DNA of 64,000 nucleotides, from positions 124,001 through 188,000 of the forward strand of contig JAEVYY010000008.1 of the NCBI GenBank assembly GCA_023392535.1, read 5' to 3'. Under the pieces are notes generated by a model, which was not told the origin of the DNA, made no database searches, and was given only the letters and a program-made list of their open reading frames with translations. Both the position numbers and the translations under genes were made by a program. Numbering within the stretch: position 1 is the stretch's first letter; every line of letters begins with the position of its first letter. Source of the DNA: Bacillota bacterium. GTDB taxonomy: Bacteria; Bacillota; Clostridia; Lachnospirales; Lachnospiraceae. Of this stretch, positions 35,838 to 44,654 are shown one piece after another.

Positions 35838-36162
35838 TAAAAAAATCCCCATCCTAATGAAAAGGACGAGAATGAAAGTCTCGTGTTACCACCTTTATTT
35901 GTAAATAATTTACATTACTTACCTCATCAAGTACGACCAATTTAAAAAGATTCATCTTTGGAATAACATTCTTTTTCTGGTGATACTCATGCACGTTAAC
36001 GTGTGCCGGAATTTCTCCCTCTTCCGTCGTAGCCTACTAATCTAATCCAAATTCCAGAAATTCGGTACGAAGCTCAGAGATGTATTCATCATTAGATTCC
36101 CATGCGCCTCTCATCAGCCGGCTACTTTCTGTATTTTTCTCTAATTACTACTTATTCTCGTC
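35838..36162 (-). promoter_or_regulatory. T-box leader, tyrosine specifier (UAC)
   Basis: On the minus strand a roughly 325-nt leader holds a specifier UAC followed by A (36084-36082, within GATGAATACATCTC), the T-box sequence AAAGGTGGTAACACGA (35896-35881), and a terminator whose stem TCTCGTCCT/AGGATGGGGA runs into TTTTTTT near 35840. It regulates tyrS, and probably hflX, in response to uncharged tRNA-Tyr. Confidence 0.9.
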
Positions 36163-36189
36163 TTTGCTTTTAAAAATGAAATTAGATAT

Positions 36190-36218
36190 ATCATAAACAG
36201 AAATATTTTATTTGTCAA
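36190..36218 (-). promoter_or_regulatory. tyrS operon promoter
   Basis: TTGACA (36218-36213), 17 bp, TATGAT (36195-36190) on the minus strand, about 28 nt ahead of the T-box leader. Confidence 0.75.
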
Positions 36219-36284
36219 CCGATAAAATATTTTCTTAATTTTTTCAAAAGTATTCTAACTTTTTCTTTCGTAAGCTATACATTA

Positions 36285-36293
36285 TGGTATACT
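36285..36293 (+). promoter_or_regulatory. Extended -10 promoter for the SH3-domain gene
   Basis: TGGTATACT gives an extended -10; no good -35 is seen 17 bp upstream. An alternative -10, TATAAT, lies at 36297-36302. Confidence 0.4.
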
Positions 36294-36362
36294 ATATATA
36301 ATATACAATTCAATAACTATGTTGAATTGTACGCGACCAAATATCGCAGATAGGAGCCTACT

Positions 36363-37217
36363 ATGAAAAATCATTTATTACTTACACCCAGGAAATTTTT
36401 GTTTGCAATACTTGTGTTTTCGATAATGTTTTTGTATCCATTGACTTTTGTTCACGCGGAAGGTTCAATGAATGTAACTGAGATGTCGGGTACTGCCATT
36501 GTAGGGAACTCAAAGCTGAACATAAGAAGTGGACCTGGTAAAGACTATAGCGCACTTGGTTCCGCATCTCCGGGAGAAATGCTTACCATTACCGGTCAGT
36601 CTAATAGTTGGTACCGTATTGATTATAATGGTCAGGAGGGCTATGTATCCAGTAAATATGTAACACTTTCTTCGGATGATGCAGAAGCTTCTTCTGTTGT
36701 AAATGATCCAAATGATTTTTCTAATTATGAAGAGGGTTCTTCTCAGCACGACAATATCTTTACGGCACTTTCTCCTAAGTTGCTGATTTTAGTGGCTATT
36801 CTTATTTTGGTTGTCATTATTATGGTCACCACGTTTATTATGATCAGAAAAAGTAATGATGAGGAGGAATATGAAGACGACGAAGAATACGATGAGGAAG
36901 ACGAGGAATACGAGGAGGAAGATGAGGAAGACGAGGAGGACGAGGAATACACTAGGCGGCAGCATATTCCTACTAAAAAACGGAATTCACATGCTCCTTC
37001 CTCAGATTTGTCAACTCCTGAAAAAGAAGCTAAGATAACGTCCACTCGCACCATTACGGAAGAAGATTATCGTTTGGATATCGATCCACGTATTTTTGAA
37101 GAAGAACCTACGTTTGAAAAAGCACCTGCTATAGATAAAAAAACACAAGAATTAGATGCCGCAATGAGTAAATTGGAAGAATTACAGCAGGAAATTGAAC
37201 GATTAAAGAATTCTTAA
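36363..37217 (+). CDS. Membrane-anchored SH3b-domain protein with acidic cytoplasmic tail
   Basis: A 284-residue protein. Residues 1-32 are a signal peptide or anchor (FLFAILVFSIMFLYPLTFVHA); 45-103 form a bacterial SH3 domain (LNIRSGPGKDYSALGSA, WYRIDYNGQEGYVSSKYV), a fold that binds cell-wall polymer; about 139-161 is a membrane helix (LLILVAILILVVIIMVTTF); 165-196 is an almost pure Glu/Asp/Tyr tract; the end (260-284) is a short coiled coil. So SH3b should lie outside and the acidic tail inside. SD TAGGAG is near the ATG. No partner gene is adjacent; the transcript ends at a shared terminator. Confidence 0.8.
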   Translation: MKNHLLLTPRKFLFAILVFSIMFLYPLTFVHAEGSMNVTEMSGTAIVGNSKLNIRSGPGKDYSALGSASPGEMLTITGQSNSWYRIDYNGQEGYVSSKYVTLSSDDAEASSVVNDPNDFSNYEEGSSQHDNIFTALSPKLLILVAILILVVIIMVTTFIMIRKSNDEEEYEDDEEYDEEDEEYEEEDEEDEEDEEYTRRQHIPTKKRNSHAPSSDLSTPEKEAKITSTRTITEEDYRLDIDPRIFEEEPTFEKAPAIDKKTQELDAAMSKLEELQQEIERLKNS

Positions 37218-37234
37218 AGAAACTTCTAATAACT

Positions 37235-37301
37235 AAAAAAGCTGGATACCAAACATAGTTTAAAGAAATACTATGCTATGCTTGGTATCCATTTGTTTTA
37301 T
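37235..37301. terminator. Bidirectional terminator between SH3 and radical SAM genes
   Basis: GGATACCAA-A-CATAG (from 37244) pairs with CTATG-C-TTGGTATCC (to 37290). On the minus strand it is followed by AGCTTTTTTAG, on the plus strand by ATTTGTTTTAT, so it can end both converging transcripts. Confidence 0.8.
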
Positions 37302-37333
37302 AAGAACATAGATATTATACATATAATGCCTTG

Positions 37334-38227
37334 TTATCTCTCAAATTTCATGCTTAACTGCTCGTAAACGGGATCTTTTTTATAATTATGAATGATATCT
37401 TTCATACGATATATGATTCCTGCATTGTCACACTCTTCTCGTAAAATTCTTTGCAGATATGCCGCTTTTTCACTTTCACAAATATAACAATTTCCAAATC
37501 TTTGTTGATATTTGTTTTTCATACCTGGATACAAACGATCAAGCCAATCGTAATAATAAAGCCTTTGATTTTCTCGTAAGGTAACTCCCATACTGTTATA
37601 TAGGAACTTTGCTCCACTCATGGCAGCATGATGCACCAACCCTTTGATATTCTGCTCTGTATCCGTAATGTAGGGTAAGATGGGAGTCATGAGAATTCCT
37701 GTATAGATTCCTGCTCTACTTAACTCTTCAATTGCTTTAAATCGCAAACTACTTTCAACCACATTCCGTTCAATTTTCTTTGCTATTGCATCTTCTGCGG
37801 CTGTAATCGTTAACATTGTAATAACGGATGAATGGTGAACCATCCTTTTGAAAATATCAATATCACGTACGATCAAATTACTTTTAGTCGTGATTGCAAC
37901 ACCAAATTCATATCTTTCGAGTAACTCTAATGCCCCTCGAGTTACCAGCTGTTGCTTTTCAAATGGATTGTAGGAATCAGACATCGCTCCGATCCCTACA
38001 ACCCCTTTACTTCGTTTGCATCTAAGTTCTTTTTCCAATATTTCAAGCGCATTCTGCTTCACGCGTACGGTATCAAAATTATTAATATGATAACAATTGC
38101 TTCTACTGTCGCAATAGATACAGCCATGGCTACATCCTCTGTATAGATTCATATTATAATCATATCCAAACCATTGATCGCCACCTGACATTTTAGATAT
38201 AATACTCTTTACTGGTATACTTTCCAT
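37334..38227 (-). CDS. SPL-family radical SAM protein
   Basis: A 297-residue radical SAM protein of the COG1533 group related to spore photoproduct lyase. The cluster motif is RGCSHGCIYCDSRSNCY (about 30-46), followed by GIGAMSDSYNPFEKQ and ITTKSNLIVRD, typical of this group. It differs from true spore photoproduct lyase in length and N-terminus; the substrate is unknown. Its ATG directly follows the copA stop codon, with no gap, so it should be co-expressed with the copper exporter. Whether it has any role in copper stress is untested. Confidence 0.85.
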   Translation of the reverse strand: MESIPVKSIISKMSGGDQWFGYDYNMNLYRGCSHGCIYCDSRSNCYHINNFDTVRVKQNALEILEKELRCKRSKGVVGIGAMSDSYNPFEKQQLVTRGALELLERYEFGVAITTKSNLIVRDIDIFKRMVHHSSVITMLTITAAEDAIAKKIERNVVESSLRFKAIEELSRAGIYTGILMTPILPYITDTEQNIKGLVHHAAMSGAKFLYNSMGVTLRENQRLYYYDWLDRLYPGMKNKYQQRFGNCYICESEKAAYLQRILREECDNAGIIYRMKDIIHNYKKDPVYEQLSMKFER

Positions 38228-40831
38228 TTATTTTATTTCCAACACTTGATAGCCTTCCTTTTCTATCACTTTCTTTAAAATGTCATCCGTTACTTTTTCT
38301 TGCACTACCACTACGGCATTTTTATTTTCAAGATTGACCAATACTTCCTCCACCCCTTCTATTGCATGTAAAGCAGTTTCTACTCTACCTGTACAATGAG
38401 CGCACATCATTCCTTCGATTGTAATTGTTTTCTTCATTTTTCTTTCCTCCTGATTTTTCATCTCTAACTCATTTTCCAATTCTCCGCCATCATGATTCTC
38501 TTTTACTAAGTGGCTATATTGCTTTGTATCTTTAAAAAATCTAAGGCGCAATGCATTTCCTACTACGCATACACTACTGAAACTCATTGCAGCCGCACCA
38601 AGCATAGGATTTAATCTCCAATGCATTAAAGAATAGAACACTCCTGCTGCCACAGGTATTCCAATAACATTATAAAAGAAAGCCCAGAATAAGTTTTCTT
38701 TAATGTTACGAATAACTGCTTTACTCAATCGTATTGCAGAAACAGCATCCAATAAATCACTGTGCATCAGTACAATGTCTGCACTTTCAATAGCGATATC
38801 AGTACCTGCTCCAATCGCAATACCGACTTCCGCACTTGCCAGTGCAGGGGCATCATTTATACCATCTCCGACCATAGCCACCTTTCTTCCAGATTCCTGC
38901 AATTCTCTTATTTTAGCTTCTTTTTCTTGTGGCAGCACTTCAGCCACAACTTCATCTAACTGCAATTCCTTTTGTATGGCCATTGCTGTTGTTTTATTAT
39001 CACCTGTCAACATAATTGTCTTAATACCTAATTTTCGGAATTCCGCAATCGCATGTGCACTAGTTGGTTTTACGGTATCTGCGACTGCTATAATACCTAT
39101 TATTCGATCTATTCTAGCAAAAAGAAGTGGCGTCTTACCTTCCTGCGCTAATTGTTTTATTTTCTGCGTTACTTGTGCGGATATAGGTATTTGGTACTCT
39201 TTCATTAATGTTGGATTACCTGCCAAATAGGTGATATCATTTAGTTTAGCGATAATTCCTTTTCCGAAAACTGCCTGGAAATCTGTTATATTTAATCTCT
39301 TAACCTGTTCTTGCTCCGCTTTTTTTACGATTGCTTCAGCCAAGGGATGTTCACTTGCTTGTTCCAGACTCGCTGCAATTTGTAAAAAATTTTCCTCACT
39401 ATTTATCTCTTCTTCAATTATATCTGTTACTACCGGTGATCCCTGTGTAAGAGTACCGGTCTTGTCAAATACAATGGTATCAATACTCTGTGCCGTTTGC
39501 AAGGCTTCTCCTGACTTAATTAAAATACCAAGAGATGCGCCTTTTCCAGTACCTACCATAATAGCAACCGGTGTTGCCAACCCCAATGCACAAGGACACG
39601 ATATCACCAATACCGCAATCGCGATTGACATGGCAAATTCAAATGTTGCTCCACTTATTAACCAAATACTCATAGATGCAATTGCAATTAAGATTACAAT
39701 AGGTACAAAAACACCCGATATTTTATCCGCCATTTTTGCAATTGGAGCTTTGCTTGAGCTTGCATCTTCCACCATATGAATAATCTGCGCTAAAGTCGTA
39801 TCATCTCCTACCTTTGTTGCCCTAAATTTAATAAAGCCTCCCTTGTTCACTGTTGCTGACACCACTTTATCATTTACTGTCTTCAAGACAGGAATACTTT
39901 CACCAGTAATTGCGGATTCATCCACACTTGTACTTCCTTCTACAAGAATGCCATCAACAGGAATCCTCTGCCCCGGTTTTACTAAAATAATATCGTCTAC
40001 CTGTAATTCTTCTACAGACACTTCAAATTCAGCACCATTCTTTTCAATAACGGCTGTTTTTGGTGTCAAATCCATTAATTTAGTTATCGCATCACTTGTT
40101 TTTCTCTTTGATTTCGTTTCTAAATATTTACCCACCGTGATTAATGTCAGAATCATACCAGCGGATTCAAAATAAAGATCCATACTATAATGGCTTACTG
40201 CATCGCTATCCCCATGACCGAGCCCATACCCGATTCTAAAAATCGCAAAGATACCATATAAAACAGATGCGCCTGCACCAATCGCAATCAAACTGTCCAT
40301 ATTAGGGCTTCTCTTCCATAGTGTTTTAAAACCAACCCTAAAATACTTTTGATTCACAAATAATATTGGAAGAAGTAATAAGAATTGCAATAAAGCAAAT
40401 GTAATTGCATTCTCATTTCCATGTAAATAATTTTTTACTATAGCAGGTACTGGTAATCCAAACCACTCCTTAAGCATATGGTGCATCGCAACATACATAA
40501 GCGGAATCAGGAAGCAAACAGAAATCAGTAATCGCTTCTTCATTCCCTCTGTCTCATCGATTATTTTTTGTTGATAAGAATCTCTCTCCCTGCTATTGGA
40601 TTTGGCTCCTTTGTTCCCGGTATCTTGTACTTTGGCTCCATATCCTGCCGTTTCTACTGCTTTTTCTATATCTGTTGCCTGCAGTATTCCTTCCTCATAA
40701 TCCACCTGCATGCTATTAGTCAATAAATTGACCGTTACTGCATTGATGCCTTTTAATTTTCTTACGCTTTTTTCAACATGAGAAGAACATGCAGAACACG
40801 TCATTCCCATTACATCGAATTTTTCTTTCAT
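38228..40831 (-). CDS. copA: Copper-exporting P1B-type ATPase CopA
   Basis: A Cu(I)-exporting membrane ATPase of 867 residues. The N-terminal metal-binding domain has GMTCSACSSHVEKS, and an unusual second one at the very C-terminus has GMMCAHCTGRVETA (after a charged linker near 790). The transmembrane copper site is SCPCALGLATP, the phosphorylation motif DKTGTLT, the A-domain TGES, the P-domain GDGINDAPAL and the N-domain EHPLAEA. The CsoR repressor gene lies 51 nt upstream with a CsoR-type operator at its promoter. Confidence 0.96.
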   Translation of the reverse strand: MKEKFDVMGMTCSACSSHVEKSVRKLKGINAVTVNLLTNSMQVDYEEGILQATDIEKAVETAGYGAKVQDTGNKGAKSNSRERDSYQQKIIDETEGMKKRLLISVCFLIPLMYVAMHHMLKEWFGLPVPAIVKNYLHGNENAITFALLQFLLLLPILFVNQKYFRVGFKTLWKRSPNMDSLIAIGAGASVLYGIFAIFRIGYGLGHGDSDAVSHYSMDLYFESAGMILTLITVGKYLETKSKRKTSDAITKLMDLTPKTAVIEKNGAEFEVSVEELQVDDIILVKPGQRIPVDGILVEGSTSVDESAITGESIPVLKTVNDKVVSATVNKGGFIKFRATKVGDDTTLAQIIHMVEDASSSKAPIAKMADKISGVFVPIVILIAIASMSIWLISGATFEFAMSIAIAVLVISCPCALGLATPVAIMVGTGKGASLGILIKSGEALQTAQSIDTIVFDKTGTLTQGSPVVTDIIEEEINSEENFLQIAASLEQASEHPLAEAIVKKAEQEQVKRLNITDFQAVFGKGIIAKLNDITYLAGNPTLMKEYQIPISAQVTQKIKQLAQEGKTPLLFARIDRIIGIIAVADTVKPTSAHAIAEFRKLGIKTIMLTGDNKTTAMAIQKELQLDEVVAEVLPQEKEAKIRELQESGRKVAMVGDGINDAPALASAEVGIAIGAGTDIAIESADIVLMHSDLLDAVSAIRLSKAVIRNIKENLFWAFFYNVIGIPVAAGVFYSLMHWRLNPMLGAAAMSFSSVCVVGNALRLRFFKDTKQYSHLVKENHDGGELENELEMKNQEERKMKKTITIEGMMCAHCTGRVETALHAIEGVEEVLVNLENKNAVVVVQEKVTDDILKKVIEKEGYQVLEIK

Positions 40832-40882
40832 ATTATTCCTCGTTTCTGCCGACTTTGCACCTTTTACCTCATCAAATAAATT

Positions 40883-41176
40883 CTATTTCATCAATTTTTT
40901 TACAATTTCACAAAGCTCATCTACTATTTCCGAGTTACCAGCTTGGATATCATCCACTACACAGCTCTTGATATGTTTAGCTAGTAACTCTTTGTTAAAT
41001 CCATTTAGGGCGGATTGAATTGCGGAAACTTGTGTCATAATGTCGACACAGTATCTTTCCTCTTCTACCATAGCCTTAATTCCTCTCACCTGCCCTTCTA
41101 TTCGATTCAATCTACTGATTAATGCCTTCATTTCCTCTTTATCTCTAACTTTGTGTCTTAGACAATTATCTTCCAT
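40883..41176 (-). CDS. csoR: CsoR-family copper-sensing repressor
   Basis: A 97-residue all-helical DUF156 repressor. Residues expected for Cu(I) sensing are present: Cys in ERYCVDIM, and His plus Cys in LLAKHIKSCVVDD. It should bind the palindrome at 41208-41226 when copper is low and release it when Cu(I) binds, turning on csoR-copA and the radical SAM gene. TAGGAG lies 8 nt before the ATG. Confidence 0.94.
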   Translation of the reverse strand: MEDNCLRHKVRDKEEMKALISRLNRIEGQVRGIKAMVEEERYCVDIMTQVSAIQSALNGFNKELLAKHIKSCVVDDIQAGNSEIVDELCEIVKKLMK

Positions 41177-41207
41177 AGAAGTCTCCTATCTATTAATTTC
41201 TATTTTA

Positions 41208-41226
41208 TATACCCCCATAGGGTATA
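41208..41226. promoter_or_regulatory. CsoR operator
   Basis: TATACCC-CCATA-GGGTATA, a GC-core palindrome of the CsoR type, lies 31 bp before the csoR start and just downstream of the -10, so the repressor would sit on the transcription start. Confidence 0.8.
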
Positions 41227-41229
41227 ATG

Positions 41230-41258
41230 AGTGTAATTCATTTAGCTCTATTTGTCAA
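41230..41258 (-). promoter_or_regulatory. csoR-copA promoter
   Basis: TTGACA (41258-41253), 17 bp, TACACT (41235-41230) on the minus strand, with the CsoR operator right after it. Confidence 0.6.
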
Positions 41259-41284
41259 TACCCAATTCAAAAATAGAAGAATAC

Positions 41285-41329
41285 AAAAAAACAGATAATT
41301 AAGAAACTTATTTATCCTTAATTATCTGT
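41285..41329 (-). terminator. Terminator after the activation-domain-like gene
   Basis: ACAGATAATTAAG (41291-41303) pairs with CTTAATTATCTGT (41317-41329), 13 bp; on the minus strand a TTTTTTTGTAT run follows. Confidence 0.85.
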
Positions 41330-41370
41330 ATCTATTGTTTTTCTATACGATTCCTTATTTTTCGATTTTC

Positions 41371-42012
41371 TTATTTTATATACCTTTCTTTACTAAATAT
41401 TTTTTGATATCCATAATTCATATTTTTACTCCCCTTACTTCTATTCGGACATGTTAGACTGCTGCAATTCTCACATAGCGCACCTACATCCATCTTTTTT
41501 GCCCTCCCCCTTAACTCGGTCACAAACATGGTACTCTTTTGTGGTCGCATCATAAATGATTCGTTGCATGTGATTTGTTGTTGCTGCATATGGTGTAAAA
41601 TTTCCTTTGTATAATGAATTGGGTACTTATCTCCCAAAAAATCCATCTTTTGTGCCCATAACCCAGTTCGTACATGTACCTCTTTTACTATCTCCCGATA
41701 CGCACATAATAATAGTTCCAAACCAATACAATCTATCATATATGCCTGCAACACTTTTCCAGCTTTGCTATAAAGTGCTATTAGATGATCCACAGATTCA
41801 CCCAATGTTACCGCAACTACAACATAACGCTCGTATTCAATAAACTCATAACCAGGATCATACTCCAAAAATGCTTCGACATGTAGAAGGGGCTGCAGTG
41901 CATAATAAAGATGCAGCATTTGCTCATAGTCATTCTCCACAAAATGATATTTGCGCATCATCTTAAGAATCTCTGTATCTGTTAATTCAATGATAAGTGA
42001 CTTTCCCTGCAT
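41371..42012 (-). CDS. Vitamin B12-dependent methionine synthase activation-domain-like protein
   Basis: A 213-residue protein whose middle resembles the stand-alone MetH activation-domain proteins of Clostridia: VVVAVTLGESVDHLI (about 69-83), YMIDCIGLELLLCAY, and DKYPIHYTKEILHHM in place of the usual PGY motif, then MRPQKSTMFVTELRG. The tail has CENCSSLTCPNRS (C-x2-C-x5-C), a possible zinc or Fe-S site also typical of this group. It would help reactivate cobalamin-dependent methyltransferase by binding SAM. It sits alone between two metal-efflux operons, with its own -10 (TATAAT at 42040-42035) and terminator. The true methionine synthase is not in the window. Confidence 0.6.
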   Translation of the reverse strand: MQGKSLIIELTDTEILKMMRKYHFVENDYEQMLHLYYALQPLLHVEAFLEYDPGYEFIEYERYVVVAVTLGESVDHLIALYSKAGKVLQAYMIDCIGLELLLCAYREIVKEVHVRTGLWAQKMDFLGDKYPIHYTKEILHHMQQQQITCNESFMMRPQKSTMFVTELRGRAKKMDVGALCENCSSLTCPNRSKGSKNMNYGYQKIFSKERYIK

Positions 42013-42057
42013 CCCCTCACCTTACTCCCTATATATTATAGCTATACTATCATGTTT

Positions 42058-42090
42058 ATAAAAAAGGCACAAGTGTCACCACCTATGCCC
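42058..42090 (-). terminator. Terminator of the ArsR-HMA-ATPase operon
   Basis: On the minus strand GGCA...GGTG-GTGA-CACT...TGCC forms a stem with a GTGA loop (42066-42089) followed by TTTTTT, 15 nt after the ATPase stop. Confidence 0.7.
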
Positions 42091-42103
42091 ATGTTATTAC
42101 CTG

Positions 42104-43972
42104 TTATGATAGATTTTTAATACTCATCGCACGCATTGCATTAAGAATAGCTATCACAGCCACCCCTACATCTGCGAATACGGCTGCCCACATAGATGCG
42201 TAGCCAATTGCCGCAAGCAACAATACCAATACTTTGATACCAATTGCGAATACTATATTTTGCTTTACAATAACAAGTGTTCTTTTAGAAATTTTCATGG
42301 CCGTAGCTATTTTAGATGGTTCATCTGTCATAATAACAATATCTGCTGCTTCAATTGCGGCATCCGAACCCAGTCCCCCCATAGCTATACCAATATCTGC
42401 TCTTGCTAGTACTGGGGCATCATTCATGCCATCCCCAACAAAAATGAGTTTTGTCTTATCTGCTTTCTGTTTTAACAGCTCTTCCATTCGATCTACTTTA
42501 TCGCTTGGTAACAACTCTGCATATACATCTTTAATTCCTAATTTACTCGCAACATCGTCTGCCGTAATCTGTCGATCCCCAGTTAGCATAACTATTTTCC
42601 GAACACCCATTTTTTGAAGTTCTACAATTGCGCTTTTCGAATCTTCTTTCAATTCATCTATAATACTAATATAGCCTAAATAGACATCCTTCTCAGCGAT
42701 GTGTATCACAGTTCCTACTGCACTACTCTCCTGATATGAAATTCCTTGCTTTTTCATTAATTTCGTGTTGCCTACAAAAATTTCACGTTCATCGACATAT
42801 CCATGGACTCCATGACCTGCAATTTCTTCCATGTCACGAATTCTAGTACTATCTATTTCTTTCCCATAGGACTCTTTTAATGATTTAGAAATTGGATGAT
42901 TCGAATAGAATTCTGCATGAGCCGTTATTTCTAACAATTCTTCCTTACTGATCCCAATTGCATGGATTTCGCCAACCTTAAAATTACCTTTTGTTAGTGT
43001 TCCTGTCTTATCCATAACCACGATTTCTGCCTCAGATAAGGCTTCCAAATAATTACTGCCTTTAATTAAAACACCTGCTTTTCCAGCTCCTCCTATCCCT
43101 CCGAAGAATCCAAGAGGGATTGAAATGACTAAGGCACAAGGACAAGAAATTACCAAAAAGGTCAGAGCGCGATAGATCCATGTTTCAAAATTACCGCCCG
43201 TAAAAAGTGGTGGAAAGATTGCGAGTAATACCGCACATATAACAACAATGGGTGTATAATATCTGGCAAATTTACTGATAAAGTTCTCCGATTCGGATTT
43301 TTTACTAGCTGCATGCTCCACCAATGCCAATATCTTAACTACTGTGGAATCTCCAAACTCTTTACTTACTTCAACATCAATGACACCCGTTATGTTTACA
43401 CATCCACTGATGACTTCTTCTCCTGTTATAACATCTCTTGGAATACTCTCTCCAGTCAATGCCATTGTATCTAGCGATGTAGTTCCTTTTCGTACCACTC
43501 CATCCAGTGGTACACGTTCACCTGGCTTAATTAAAATCAAATCTCCTACCTTGACATCCGCTGGATCCACCTGTATGACTTCCCCATCCCGGTATAAATT
43601 TGCATAGTCTGGTCTGATATCCATGAGTTCTGAAATAGATTTTCTGGATTTATTGACCGCATATGACTGAAATAACTCACCTACCTGATAGAACAGCATA
43701 ACAGCTACCCCCTCAGGATATTCTCCTACCAGGAAAGCGCCAACTGTCGCAATCATCATCAGGAAATTCTCATCAAATATTTGCCCGTGTCCAATATTCT
43801 TCACCGCTTTCTTTACAACATCTCCACCTACTATAAAATATGCAATCAAAAAAAGTATTAATTCTATATTTGTATTTAATTCAAATACAAAATGTGTAAA
43901 AAGAATTGTTAAAAAATAAATAGCACCACCTGCAATGATACGTTGCATTCTTTTTTTCATTTTTTTTGTCAT
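42104..43972 (-). CDS. Zn/Cd/Pb-type heavy-metal P1B ATPase
   Basis: A 622-residue metal-exporting ATPase. The membrane metal site is SCPCALVISIPLGFFGG, the form seen in the Zn/Cd/Pb (CadA/ZntA) class rather than copper pumps; phosphorylation motif DKTGTLT, A-domain TGES, P-domain GDGMNDAPVL, N-domain NHPISKSL. It lacks an N-terminal HMA domain, but a free HMA protein of 73 residues is encoded 26 nt upstream, so the domain appears split off. The ArsR-family sensor gene heads the operon. The start has AGGAG upstream. Confidence 0.93.
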   Translation of the reverse strand: MTKKMKKRMQRIIAGGAIYFLTILFTHFVFELNTNIELILFLIAYFIVGGDVVKKAVKNIGHGQIFDENFLMMIATVGAFLVGEYPEGVAVMLFYQVGELFQSYAVNKSRKSISELMDIRPDYANLYRDGEVIQVDPADVKVGDLILIKPGERVPLDGVVRKGTTSLDTMALTGESIPRDVITGEEVISGCVNITGVIDVEVSKEFGDSTVVKILALVEHAASKKSESENFISKFARYYTPIVVICAVLLAIFPPLFTGGNFETWIYRALTFLVISCPCALVISIPLGFFGGIGGAGKAGVLIKGSNYLEALSEAEIVVMDKTGTLTKGNFKVGEIHAIGISKEELLEITAHAEFYSNHPISKSLKESYGKEIDSTRIRDMEEIAGHGVHGYVDEREIFVGNTKLMKKQGISYQESSAVGTVIHIAEKDVYLGYISIIDELKEDSKSAIVELQKMGVRKIVMLTGDRQITADDVASKLGIKDVYAELLPSDKVDRMEELLKQKADKTKLIFVGDGMNDAPVLARADIGIAMGGLGSDAAIEAADIVIMTDEPSKIATAMKISKRTLVIVKQNIVFAIGIKVLVLLLAAIGYASMWAAVFADVGVAVIAILNAMRAMSIKNLS

Positions 43973-43998
43973 AGTGCTTCTCCTATATAATACCGTCT

Positions 43999-44220
43999 TT
44001 ATTTTTCTACTATTTCTACGTCCGGTTCTAACTTCTTAATTATTTTTTTTGCTTCTTTTATCACTGTTTCTACCTTAGCATCTTCTATATCTAAATTCAT
44101 TTTTTTTGTTAAAAAAGTTACTGTACAGGAATTAACACCATCGATTTTGGAAACGCTTTCTTCAATTTTGCTTGCACAATGTGCACAATCTAAATCCTCT
44201 AAAATATATAATTTTTTCAT
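43999..44220 (-). CDS. Small heavy-metal-associated (HMA) domain protein
   Basis: A 73-residue ferredoxin-fold metal-binding protein: KKLYILEDLDCAHCASKIEES with the Cys-x2-Cys pair (DCAHCA, about residues 10-15), no membrane segment. It probably carries or hands over Zn/Cd (or acts as the detached N-terminal domain) for the P1B ATPase just downstream. Read between the ArsR gene and the ATPase gene with short gaps; AGGAGG is before the ATG. Confidence 0.9.
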   Translation of the reverse strand: MKKLYILEDLDCAHCASKIEESVSKIDGVNSCTVTFLTKKMNLDIEDAKVETVIKEAKKIIKKLEPDVEIVEK

Positions 44221-44242
44221 TTATAATCCTCCTATTTGTTTA

Positions 44243-44608
44243 TTATTCTTCAATATGTTCAAGACCCTGACTAAGAATATTTTTTATATGACCATCCGAT
44301 AAAGAATAGAAGATCGTTTTGCCATCACGTCTATTCCTTACCAAATTCATTTGCTTTAACGTCCTTAATTGATGTGAGATAGCTGACTGCGTCATCTTTA
44401 ATAAATTAGCAATATCACATACACACATCTCGGAACACAGTAATACATATAGAATCTTTATTCTGGTAGAATCACCAAAAATCCTAAAAAAATCTGCAAG
44501 ATCATCTAGTTTTTCTTCTTGTGGCATTTGTTCATTTACTTCTTTTAAAACTTCTTCATGTACGTGTATAAAATCACAACATTCCGCATTTTGATTGCAA
44601 TCGTTCAT
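44243..44608 (-). CDS. ArsR/SmtB-family metal-sensing repressor (CadC-like)
   Basis: A 121-residue winged-helix repressor. The DNA-binding helix is TQSAISHQLRTLK, preceded by the alpha3 metal motif CSEMCVCDIANLL, where the CVC plus the N-terminal CNQNAECC cysteines (residues 4-11) give a CadC-like thiolate site for Cd, Pb or Zn. The His pair of an alpha5 zinc site is less clear (SDGHIKNIL, LEHIEE). It should bind the palindrome at 44631-44650 and repress its own operon until metal binds. Confidence 0.92.
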   Translation of the reverse strand: MNDCNQNAECCDFIHVHEEVLKEVNEQMPQEEKLDDLADFFRIFGDSTRIKILYVLLCSEMCVCDIANLLKMTQSAISHQLRTLKQMNLVRNRRDGKTIFYSLSDGHIKNILSQGLEHIEE

Positions 44609-44630
44609 AGGAACACCTCCTTGTCTCTTT

Positions 44631-44650
44631 ATATGAATACTTGTTCATAT
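44631..44650. promoter_or_regulatory. ArsR/CadC operator
   Basis: ATATGAA-N6-TTCATAT (44631-44650), matching the usual ArsR/SmtB inverted repeat, directly downstream of the -10 and 23 bp before the ArsR ATG. Confidence 0.75.
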
Positions 44651-44654
44651 GTTC

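Noticed and set aside
36743..37054. Minus-strand Ser-rich open frame
   Set aside because: It is the complement of the acidic GA tract of the SH3-domain gene; poly-Ser is the expected shadow.
37334..38227. True spore photoproduct lyase
   Set aside because: The protein is shorter and lacks the lyase-specific C-terminal features I expect; only the broad COG1533 family is supported.
38703..39779. Long plus-strand open frames across copA
   Set aside because: They are antisense shadows of a clear P-type ATPase; the motifs are all on the minus strand.
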